This document shows positions 16,864 through 24,290 of a stretch of DNA of 36,232 bases, piece after piece. Both the position numbers and the translations under genes were made by a program. How positions within the stretch are numbered: position 1 is the first letter of the stretch; each line of letters opens with the position of its first letter. Under the pieces are notes generated by a model. The model saw only the letters and a program-made list of their open reading frames with translations, was not told where the DNA came from and ran no database searches. The stretch comes from an uncultured Porphyromonadaceae bacterium (GTDB lineage Bacteria > Bacteroidota > Bacteroidia > Bacteroidales > Muribaculaceae). Location of the stretch: the NCBI GenBank assembly GCA_947177015.1, contig CAMWSV010000002.1:1-36232 (forward strand), written 5' to 3'.

Positions 16864-16890
16864 TAAAACAAAAACGCTACACAATCCTGA

Positions 16891-19308
16891 ATGATTGATA
16901 AAGCCACTGTACAACGCATCAAGGATACAGCCAACATTGTAGAGGTTGTAAGCGATTACGTGCATCTTCAAAAGCGCGGTGCCAATTATATGGGGCTGTG
17001 TCCCTTTCATAATGAGCGTACTCCATCGTTTTCCGTCAATCCGCGGCGAAATATCTGCAAGTGCTTCTCTTGCGGCAAAGGTGGCTCGCCGGTACATTTT
17101 ATCATGGAGAAGGAGAATATCTCCTATTACGATGCACTCAAGCAACTCGCCAGAAAATACGGCATCAAGGTCGAAGAGCGCGACCTCACCCCCGAGGAGC
17201 GCCGGGTAGCCACCGAGCGCGAAGGACTCCTCATCGCCGCCGAGACCGCCATGCACATCATGGAGTCCGACCTCTTGAATAATCAGGAGGGTAATGATAT
17301 CGGTCTCTCCTATCTCTACCAGCGCGGCGTCACGGATGAGGCTGTCAAGGCGTTTCATTTAGGCTATGCCCTCGACAAGGGCAATCACATCACCTCCGCC
17401 ATGCTCAGTAAGGGTTTCGATGCCGAGACTCTCAAGTCACTCGGGCTCTCAGGCGTGGGACAGAACGGTGATCTCTACGATAAATATCGTGGCCGTGTCA
17501 TCTTCCCCATCATGAACTCATCGGGTAAGACAGTAGGTTTCGGAGGGCGCGATCTCAAGGGGAGCAAAGCGAAATACATCAATTCACCCGAATCCGTACT
17601 CTACCATAAGAATAACGAACTCTACGGCATATACCAGGCTAAAAATGAGATAGTGCGTCAAGACAACTGTTTCCTCGTAGAGGGGTATCTCGACGTCATC
17701 TCTATGTGGCAGTCGGGATTGAAAAATGTAGTGGCTTCTTCCGGCACATCTCTCACCGATGGACAGATCGCAACCATCCACCGTTTCACCTCCAATATCA
17801 CCCTCCTCTATGATGGCGACGCGGCAGGCATCAAGGCTGCCTTGCGCGGCATCGACATGCTCCTCTCCCATAAGATGAAAGTCAGCGTTCTCCTCCTCCC
17901 CGATGGTCATGACCCCGATTCCTTCGCCAAGGCTAATACCCCTGAGCAACTAAAGGAGTACGTAGATAAAAATTCATGCGACATAGTACGCTTCAAGATC
18001 AACGTATTGATGAAGGAGATTGGCGATGATCCGCGAAAAAAAGCGGAAGTGGTCAATAGCGTTGTGGAGTCCATAGCCTGTATACCGGACTACGTTGACC
18101 GCATGATCTACGTCGGGGAGTGCTCGCGCCGGCTCGATGTGGATGAACAGGCGATAGCGGCAGCCGTGGAGCGGGCTCGCAATCAGAAACTCCGCCAGAT
18201 GCGACTCGATCGCGAACGCCGCGAACTATATCGCCGTTATCCCGATGATAAAGCCGCCGAGCCCGCGCCCGGTAATTTATCCGCGGCTACTTCCTCCTCT
18301 GATGCTCAAGGTCTTCAAAGTGGTGTGCAGCAATCCGCCCTCTCCGGAGATGCCTCTGCCGCTCCGGATAGTCAGTCGGGCTCTTCGGATACAGTGGCGG
18401 CTCGCGAAGCCGGGTTAATCGAATCTATCCGTAAGAATGAGGTTTTCCGGCGCAATCCTATGAAACCGCTTGAGAAGCGTCTCATCGAATTGATTGTGAA
18501 ATATGGCTATCTTGAGATGCCCCCTAACGATGATGCTCAGGATCAGTCCGTCCCACTCCCACCGGCAAATGTAGGTAATCCTCCCCCTGCCGATGAAGAT
18601 AACGCTGAGCCTTATTTCATTCTCGATTTCATCGCCGATGAGTTGGCAGCGGATAAGGTGGAGTTTTCCGTGCCGGAATATAAGTCGGTGTATGACCTGT
18701 TGCTCAATACTATCGAGGATTACATCATGGATCTTCGTGAGGAAAAAGCGAAAGTGGCTGCTTCTATTGATGAGAAGCGCCGCGAGGGACATATCGGAAT
18801 ATCCGCTTCGGGCGGCTCGCTAAGCGACATCGAACGTGCCGAAATCAAACTCGAAAACGATCTGGAGCAGGAGTATAATCAGGCCATCCGTGATTTCGCG
18901 CGTCTTTATCCGGGCAATCTTCTCGCCAGCCACGAAGATGATGCCGTCCGATCGGTAGCCAACGATGTTATTGTCGAAAAATACGTCCTCTCAAAAATTT
19001 ATTCAGCAGTCCCCGCCGATACGCGGTTTTGCGAACTGGAAGAGGTGGTGCGCGCCATTACTGAATGGAAGTCGGAAATTCTCAATGAGATGCTCCATAA
19101 TTTGATGGCAGAACTTCGAGATCTCTCCAAAAAACTTGATGAAAATATGAGTGAGGAGGAATGTCCCGTCTCCGACAATATCCCCAGCGAGGAGATAATG
19201 CCGCGTATGCGAATGATTCAGCAGAAAATATCCTCAATCATGCTCATGAGGTCGCAGATTGCCAAGGATATCGGCGAGCGAGTGCTTTGCCCGCGAAAGA
19301 TCAAGTAA
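16891..19308 (+). CDS. dnaG: DNA primase with a low-complexity insert
   Basis: DnaG makes the RNA primers for replication and works with the DnaB helicase. Seen: the N-terminal zinc-binding domain C37-x2-H40-x17-C58-x2-C61; the RNA polymerase domain (FGGRDLKGSKAKYINSPES); and the TOPRIM catalytic site with Glu264 in LVEGYLDV and Asp308/Asp310 in LYDGDAAG. After about residue 450 comes an Ala/Ser/Gly/Gln-rich stretch of about 55 residues (APGNLSAATSSSDAQ...) and a second Pro/Asp-rich one near 540-570, then a helical C-terminal part in the place of the DnaB-interaction domain. Its 805 residues exceed E. coli DnaG (581), the excess lying in these linkers and the C-terminal region. It starts 27 bases after dapA; the ABC exporter genes follow 70 bases later. 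Confidence 0.98.
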   Translation: MIDKATVQRIKDTANIVEVVSDYVHLQKRGANYMGLCPFHNERTPSFSVNPRRNICKCFSCGKGGSPVHFIMEKENISYYDALKQLARKYGIKVEERDLTPEERRVATEREGLLIAAETAMHIMESDLLNNQEGNDIGLSYLYQRGVTDEAVKAFHLGYALDKGNHITSAMLSKGFDAETLKSLGLSGVGQNGDLYDKYRGRVIFPIMNSSGKTVGFGGRDLKGSKAKYINSPESVLYHKNNELYGIYQAKNEIVRQDNCFLVEGYLDVISMWQSGLKNVVASSGTSLTDGQIATIHRFTSNITLLYDGDAAGIKAALRGIDMLLSHKMKVSVLLLPDGHDPDSFAKANTPEQLKEYVDKNSCDIVRFKINVLMKEIGDDPRKKAEVVNSVVESIACIPDYVDRMIYVGECSRRLDVDEQAIAAAVERARNQKLRQMRLDRERRELYRRYPDDKAAEPAPGNLSAATSSSDAQGLQSGVQQSALSGDASAAPDSQSGSSDTVAAREAGLIESIRKNEVFRRNPMKPLEKRLIELIVKYGYLEMPPNDDAQDQSVPLPPANVGNPPPADEDNAEPYFILDFIADELAADKVEFSVPEYKSVYDLLLNTIEDYIMDLREEKAKVAASIDEKRREGHIGISASGGSLSDIERAEIKLENDLEQEYNQAIRDFARLYPGNLLASHEDDAVRSVANDVIVEKYVLSKIYSAVPADTRFCELEEVVRAITEWKSEILNEMLHNLMAELRDLSKKLDENMSEEECPVSDNIPSEEIMPRMRMIQQKISSIMLMRSQIAKDIGERVLCPRKIK

Positions 19309-19378
19309 TATGAAGTGGATTCCGGCAATAATTCAAGGATTTCACTCTTAAAAGATAAATAAGAATAAGATATAAATT

Positions 19379-20353
19379 ATGAACCGGATTAATAATTCGC
19401 CTGAACCTGTCGGGAGTCAGGAGAGTAACTTGAGCGTTCGCAGTCTCCGGAAGAATTTCGGCGAGAAACTCGCTCTCGATGATGTTAGTTTCGATGTGGC
19501 ACGCGGCTCGATTCTCGGACTGTTAGGTCCTAACGGTGCCGGAAAAACCACCCTTCTGCGAATCATAAACGGCATTATGGTGAGCGATGCCGGCGAAGCG
19601 CTCATCAACGGTCAACCGGCCGACCTCATCACCGGCAGAAAAATCGGTTATATGCCCGAGGAACGCGGACTCTACGATAAAATGCGCGTTGAGGACCAGA
19701 TACTTTATTTCGGCAGACTCAAAGGGGGTGATCCCAAACGCCTTCGCGAGGTGATGAATGACTACCTCTCACTCTTCAATATCTACGATGACCGTCGCCG
19801 CAGAATCAAGGAGTTGTCGAAAGGTAATCAGCAGAAGGTGCAGATTATCGCCACTCTCGTCCACGAACCCGATCTCGTTATTCTCGACGAACCCTTCAGC
19901 GGCTTCGATCCCATCAATGGTAATCTGCTTCAACAGTTGATCGAACGCCTTCACTCGCGCGGTGTCACCATCATGCTCTCTTCCCACAATATGCCTGCCA
20001 TCGAGGAGATGTGCAGCGACATCGCACTCATCAATAAAGGCAAACTCCTCGTGAAGGATTCCATTGAGAATATAAAGGAAAGCAATAAGGATGATTCCCT
20101 CCTCCTTACCACAACCTCTCCGCTCGCCTTGGATGCCCTCGCCGGCAGCGACGTTATCTCTGAGATAACCCCCATAAAGACTCTGCATTGGCGCAAGGGA
20201 TATTCTTACTCTCTTAAGAAGATACCCGACAAATCAAATATGGATATCCTCGACGCAGTAGCCATCCAGTCTGATATTGTGCATTTTGAAGAGGCTCTCC
20301 CCTCGCTCACGGATATATTTATAAAGTATACCTCCGGTGAGCAAACGTCGTGA
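19379..20353 (+). CDS. ABC transporter ATP-binding protein (NatA-like)
   Basis: This is the ATPase of a two-component ABC-2 exporter. Motifs: Walker A GPNGAGKTT (50-58), Q-loop region, signature LSKGNQQKVQ (NatA-type wording rather than LSGGQ), Walker B LVILDEPFSGFDP, and switch His in MLSSHNM. After about residue 240 there is a 85-residue C-terminal domain like DUF4162 found on many NatA/drug-export ATPases. The permease gene follows 96 bases later on the same strand. Substrate is not deducible; NatAB exports sodium in Bacillus, but many relatives do other jobs. The 70-base gap after dnaG holds no clear promoter. Confidence 0.93.
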   Translation: MNRINNSPEPVGSQESNLSVRSLRKNFGEKLALDDVSFDVARGSILGLLGPNGAGKTTLLRIINGIMVSDAGEALINGQPADLITGRKIGYMPEERGLYDKMRVEDQILYFGRLKGGDPKRLREVMNDYLSLFNIYDDRRRRIKELSKGNQQKVQIIATLVHEPDLVILDEPFSGFDPINGNLLQQLIERLHSRGVTIMLSSHNMPAIEEMCSDIALINKGKLLVKDSIENIKESNKDDSLLLTTTSPLALDALAGSDVISEITPIKTLHWRKGYSYSLKKIPDKSNMDILDAVAIQSDIVHFEEALPSLTDIFIKYTSGEQTS

Positions 20354-20449
20354 GCATTATCTCTCCCTCACACTTAGAATATCCGCATTTTTTGATTTCA
20401 GAGTATTCCCAACTGAACATATTATAAATTTTTAAATATTGATTATAAA

Positions 20450-21352
20450 GTGTCACAATTATCACTGATTATTCGCAACGAATATAAGACCGATATATCT
20501 GCCAAATCCTTCTGGATCTCGACATTTATCGTCCCCATACTGATGGTGGTCTTCGGCGTTGTCGCCGGTTATCTACTGAGTGAGTCCGACTCGGCTATGA
20601 AGTTGCAGAATTCCATCATGGAACCCGACCCCGACAGCATGACTCCCCTTAAGGCCATCGGATTGATGATGGGTATGTTTCTCACAATATTCATCATGAT
20701 GTACGGCTCGATGATTTTCCAGAAGGTCAAGACTGAGAAGACCAACCGAATCGTCGAGATACTCGCCACCTGTGTGCCGGGTCGCACCATGATGCTTGCC
20801 AAAATCATATCCGTAGGACTCGTGGGTCTCACCCAACTTTTCCTCTGGGGCGTCATTATCATCGCCCTGGTTGCGGGAATAGTGGTCATCTTCTCCGTGA
20901 CAATCCCCTGGAATGAAATTCTCACATACGATTACGTCATGGCTTTCGTATGGAGTATCCTCTATTTCGTGGGAGGTTATATCTTCTTCGGATCATTATT
21001 TGCCGCTGTGGGAGCCATGACGGATAAGAACAACGAGAATCAGGAATACATGGCTGTACTCACCTTCATTCTCCTCTTCTCTTTCTATATCGGCGAATAC
21101 GCCGTAGACCACGGTAGCGGCATCACAATCCGTGTACTCAGTTACATCCCGTTCACCTCCCCCACCATCGGTGCCGTCAATGCCATCACTCAGACTGCTC
21201 CGCTCTGGGAGTCTGTCATCAGCATCCTTATCCTTTACTTCTGCGCTTGGGGCGCAATGGCAATCGCCGGCAAGATCTACACCTCGTCAATCCTCCTCAA
21301 AGGTAAGAAGTTCACCCCTCGCGACATCGTCACATTCTTCAAGGCTAAATAA
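20450..21352 (+). CDS. ABC-2 type permease (NatB-like), short form with GTG start
   Basis: The membrane partner of the preceding ATPase. It opens with the cytoplasmic stretch SLIIRNEYKTDISAKSFWISTFIVP, typical of NatB-like permeases, then shows six or so hydrophobic segments (about 25-45, 70-90, 115-150, 163-188, 203-220, 262-285). The conserved EKTNRIVEILATCVPGRTMMLAKI segment of the family is intact. Most NatB relatives have a large outside domain of 100-200 residues between the first two helices; here only about 25 residues (SESDSAMKLQNSIMEPDPDS) remain. There is no in-frame ATG that would preserve the N terminus, so GTG 20450 is the likely start. The gene ends just before a 16-bp tandem repeat and a terminator. 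Confidence 0.9.
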   Translation: MSQLSLIIRNEYKTDISAKSFWISTFIVPILMVVFGVVAGYLLSESDSAMKLQNSIMEPDPDSMTPLKAIGLMMGMFLTIFIMMYGSMIFQKVKTEKTNRIVEILATCVPGRTMMLAKIISVGLVGLTQLFLWGVIIIALVAGIVVIFSVTIPWNEILTYDYVMAFVWSILYFVGGYIFFGSLFAAVGAMTDKNNENQEYMAVLTFILLFSFYIGEYAVDHGSGITIRVLSYIPFTSPTIGAVNAITQTAPLWESVISILILYFCAWGAMAIAGKIYTSSILLKGKKFTPRDIVTFFKAK

Positions 21353-21354
21353 TC

Positions 21355-21435
21355 AAGAAGTCTGATAAGAAAAAAAAGTCTGATAAGAAAAAAGTTTGAT
21401 AAGAAAAAAGTTTGATAAGAAAAAAGTTTGATAAG
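21355..21435. repeat. 16-bp tandem repeat, five copies, after the permease gene
   Basis: Units ending in GTTTGATAAG or GTCTGATAAG; the last three (21388-21403, 21404-21419, 21420-21435) are identical at 16 bp and the first two differ by A-run length and one base. Begins 2 bases after the permease stop. The A runs make this a likely site of replication slippage. Confidence 0.93.
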
Positions 21436-21454
21436 AAAACCGGTATAAACTGCA

Positions 21455-21501
21455 GCGAGGGCTTCGTTGATTATCACGAAGCCCCCGCTTATTTATATTT
21501 T
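21455..21501 (+). terminator. Terminator of the ABC exporter unit
   Basis: A 13-bp stem with one mismatch (21455-21467 with 21476-21488), 8-base loop, followed by TTATTTATATTTT. It closes the dapA-dnaG-ABC strand run before the convergent miaA. Confidence 0.9.
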
Positions 21502-21531
21502 ATACATGTCTATGTCGAGATCTAAATCAGC

Positions 21532-21650
21532 ATCAATCTTATTACTGACGTGCCTGAATCATACACGGAACTCTTGAATCTTCGTCCTGAAATGCTTTAA
21601 TTACATTACCGAGATTATCAATCTTATTACTGACGCGCCTGAATTATATG
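21532..21650. repeat. Direct repeat of about 33 bp with a degenerate middle copy (period about 42)
   Basis: ATCAATCTTATTACTGACG at 21532 and again at 21617, each followed by [TC]GCCTGAAT[CT]ATA. A weaker copy (AATCTTCGTCCTGAAATGC) sits midway at 21577. It occupies the rest of the convergent spacer up to the miaA stop. Confidence 0.8.
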
Positions 21651-21667
21651 CTGATCTATTGCACGAT

Positions 21668-22582
21668 TCATTTCATCATGGCTTCAACCTGCTCTGTAAA
21701 TTCTTCATTTGAAAGATTATAAGGGAGCCAGTGTAATTCAAAGCCACGGCGCTCCATACCTCTGAACCACGTCATCTGACGCTTAGCAAATTGATGAATG
21801 GCAATCTCCAGATCATGTTTCATATCTTCGTAACTGATCTCTCCTATAGCATGGAGTGTCAGAAACTTATATTCCAAACCGTAATAAATCAATGATTCCG
21901 CCGGTACACCCTCATCGAGCAGTCTGCGCACCTCCTCCACCATTCCGGCATCCAGACGTGCCTGAAGGCGCTGCGATATTCGTTCCCGGCGATCATCACG
22001 CGGTATATCCACACCAATAATCAAGGAATTCAATCGTCGGTCAGCAACCGATTTAGTCAGAGCCGCCTCCTCCGGATGAGTACGATAATATTCGTGAATC
22101 TCTATCGCGCGAATCGCCCGCTGGCAGGTATCAACATCAGTAGTGTTATGTAGTATCTTATATGTCGACAATATCGCCGTCAGTTCGTCGAGCGTTTTGT
22201 CTGCGAGCCGATTCCTCAATTCCGGGTTCTCACCCACCTCGGGCAAGACAATCCCTGACAACACTGTTTCGAGATAGAGCCCAGTACCACCGCAGATCAC
22301 CGGCATCTTCCCACGCGAAAGTATATCGGCATATACCCGGTGAAAGTCTCTTACATATTTATGCAGATTATACTTCTCCCCTGCGTCGGCTATATCGATC
22401 AGATGATACGCCACTCCGTCATACTCATCAAGGTCTTTTCCCGTTCCGAGATCCATACCTCTGTAGACCTGACGTGAATCAGCACTGATGATCTCGCCGT
22501 CAAACGCCTTGGCAATAGCCACAGCCTTCCCGGTCTTCCCCGAGGCCGTGGGACCCGTCACCGTGATACTTTCGTAACGCAT
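21668..22582 (-). CDS. miaA: tRNA dimethylallyltransferase
   Basis: MiaA transfers a dimethylallyl group to A37 of tRNAs that read UNN codons, which stabilises codon pairing. Seen: P-loop GPTASGKT (10-17), the DSRQVYRGMDLGTGK block that binds the phosphates and A37 (near 35-49), VICGGTGLYLETVLSG (about 96-110), CQRAIRAIEIHEYYR, and C-terminal KRQMTWFRGMER. At 304 residues the length is normal. The wording DLGTGKD and YHLIDIADAGEKYNL is that of one of the two MiaA types often found together in Bacteroides, so a second copy elsewhere in the genome is plausible. It begins 21 bases after the upstream membrane protein gene, so the two probably share a transcript. Confidence 0.96.
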   Translation of the reverse strand: MRYESITVTGPTASGKTGKAVAIAKAFDGEIISADSRQVYRGMDLGTGKDLDEYDGVAYHLIDIADAGEKYNLHKYVRDFHRVYADILSRGKMPVICGGTGLYLETVLSGIVLPEVGENPELRNRLADKTLDELTAILSTYKILHNTTDVDTCQRAIRAIEIHEYYRTHPEEAALTKSVADRRLNSLIIGVDIPRDDRRERISQRLQARLDAGMVEEVRRLLDEGVPAESLIYYGLEYKFLTLHAIGEISYEDMKHDLEIAIHQFAKRQMTWFRGMERRGFELHWLPYNLSNEEFTEQVEAMMK

Positions 22583-22603
22583 ATTCTCAATAATAATAAG
22601 CGC

Positions 22604-23938
22604 TTATCTTGTCTTCGGTTTCCCCTTGAAAAACTTCTTTATGCTATAGAACGGAGTATCGGAATTAAACATGGAGATTCTTACCCACTTATCGTCCTGG
22701 AAGTCAAGTTGAGAATTCTTAACGTCATGGAGGTTAAACGACGGATTATAGGATTTAATCTTATTCTTCCGCTTGCCGTCTTCATTAAAGATCTTCTCCG
22801 TAAGGATAATCGTGGCAAGGCGCGAAAGGTCCATCACGGTCATCGAATTGAATCTGCCGGGCGTACGCGTATAGATTCGCTTAACATCCTCAAAGTCCAT
22901 CCATTCTCCCGGCACCGGCATTTCGGGATAATCCTCCGGTTTGCCGGGCAGAAAATAGAAGTATCTCAATACGGAATGATTCTTCAGATCCGTACTCTTT
23001 CTGCCATAGAAGAATTTCAGTTCGCCATCCAGATCGCCCGTCATCTTACGGATTATATTTCTCACCTCCGGCAAGGGGATACCGTTGACGGCTCTCTTAG
23101 TAATCAAGGGGGTATTGATCACCTCGCGATACTGAGTCTGGGAATCTATGGAATGAGGATCGAAAAAAATCTTATTGTCGCAGATCAAGTAGAATCTCAG
23201 ATAAGTCTTCGCAGTCATATCCTGAAGTTCCTCCTGCGAGATTATCTCATCGCTATCCTTAAGGTCGAGATAGAGGTTATAATATCTGAAGATGAAATAC
23301 ACCTCATCTATCACGATGGCAATCACGGTGAGCCACGTAAACACGTACCAGTCGCGGGCATTTACGTTCAAATCCATGAATACGAAGTAGTAATAACCCC
23401 ATACCAGCAAGGAAAGCACACCGAACATGGTGGCGAGGTTCCGCAATTGATAATATGACTCATAGCGGAATATCTGACCCGTTCTACCTCTCTCATAGAA
23501 GTCGCCTGCCTTAAGTTTACATTCTCGGCAGCAACTGAGATGATTTCTGCGCAGATAGAGCACAGTAAATGTCACGAATGCCACCGGATTCATAAGCAGC
23601 GACGGCACAAACGGATCTTCGAGAAAGGTAAGTTCTTTTGGAAGCGTAATCACGTTGGTCAGCGCAAGCACATTCAGCGCCACCGTAACCACCGTGAAGT
23701 TAATCGTGCTGTAAAGCAGACTGTATAGCACAAGCGTGCAACTCCCGTCTTCGCTCATGCGTGAATTATATGTCACACCATACAGAAACAGAGCCGCAAG
23801 AACCGATACCACCGGCGCGGCATAGAAGGGCAACATTCTGCAGAATGCCAATGTCGCTATCCACACCAGAAGACCTATTGAAAGATTCTTCCAGAATGAA
23901 TAAAATTGCAAACTATTTACTTTACGTAAATCTTCCAT
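22604..23938 (-). CDS. Unrecognised six-helix membrane protein with a soluble C-terminal half
   Basis: I do not recognise this family. The first half has about six hydrophobic helices (18-36, 39-56, 67-93, 115-130, 170-190, 198-216). A loop between helices 4 and 5 carries a cysteine cluster, CCRECKLKAGDFYERG (Cys136, 137, 140), which could bind metal or be redox active. Helix 6 runs into the aromatic stretch DEVYFIFRYYNLYLDLKDSD. Residues 230-444 are soluble and strand-rich; RYFYFLPGKPEDYP... then GEWMDFEDVKRIY recalls the closing part of a Nudix fold, but no Nudix box is present, so this is only a hint. The C terminus is basic. miaA follows after 21 bases. A -7 box lies about 80 bases upstream. 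Confidence 0.85.
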   Translation of the reverse strand: MEDLRKVNSLQFYSFWKNLSIGLLVWIATLAFCRMLPFYAAPVVSVLAALFLYGVTYNSRMSEDGSCTLVLYSLLYSTINFTVVTVALNVLALTNVITLPKELTFLEDPFVPSLLMNPVAFVTFTVLYLRRNHLSCCRECKLKAGDFYERGRTGQIFRYESYYQLRNLATMFGVLSLLVWGYYYFVFMDLNVNARDWYVFTWLTVIAIVIDEVYFIFRYYNLYLDLKDSDEIISQEELQDMTAKTYLRFYLICDNKIFFDPHSIDSQTQYREVINTPLITKRAVNGIPLPEVRNIIRKMTGDLDGELKFFYGRKSTDLKNHSVLRYFYFLPGKPEDYPEMPVPGEWMDFEDVKRIYTRTPGRFNSMTVMDLSRLATIILTEKIFNEDGKRKNKIKSYNPSFNLHDVKNSQLDFQDDKWVRISMFNSDTPFYSIKKFFKGKPKTR

Positions 23939-24020
23939 TCCAACTATTTTTTCTGTTTCTCCGACATTCCGGAGTCAAGTATATACGCACATTTTTTCCG
24001 AGTGTTTCCCGGATTCTTTG

Positions 24021-24028
24021 CAAAGGTA
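24021..24028 (-). promoter_or_regulatory. Candidate -7 box for the membrane protein-miaA unit
   Basis: Reads TACCTTTG on the minus strand, an exact TAnnTTTG match. It would start a transcript near 24014 with a leader of about 75 bases. The -33 TTTG is not well matched. Confidence 0.45.
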
Positions 24029-24141
24029 TACAATATTTTCCGTATAATAAAACTTTTTATTCGTTTTTTAGTACTTCCAAATGTTAAAAACGCAGTTTAT
24101 CTTTGTCATTCCCGTCCGGCACCACTCATAATATTAAATTT

Positions 24142-24224
24142 AGAGCGTATTGCCCCCTTTATCCCGGAGTTGACCAAACATTTTTGTAAGTCCTCTACTC
24201 CGCTTTAAGAGTTCAATACGCTCT
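24142..24224. repeat. Wide 11-bp inverted repeat
   Basis: AGAGCGTATTG (24142-24152) is exactly inverted as CAATACGCTCT (24214-24224), with 61 bases between that include a smaller GGAGT/ACTCC pair. It lies downstream of the Omp28-like gene and might fold as a terminator or mRNA 3' structure. There is no clear U run. Confidence 0.5.
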
Positions 24225-24285
24225 GCAATTTTTAGAGTTAAGTATGCGCTTCCGTTTAGGAGTCCATACGCGCTCTTCGATGATT
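24208..24285. repeat. 26-bp degenerate tandem repeat, three copies
   Basis: Units at 24208, 24234 and 24260 share AGAGTT/GAGTC, then ATACGC or TATGCGC, then a T-rich end. The array finishes 5 bases before the stop of the Omp28-like gene and overlaps the wide inverted repeat. Confidence 0.65.
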
Positions 24286-24290
24286 TATAC

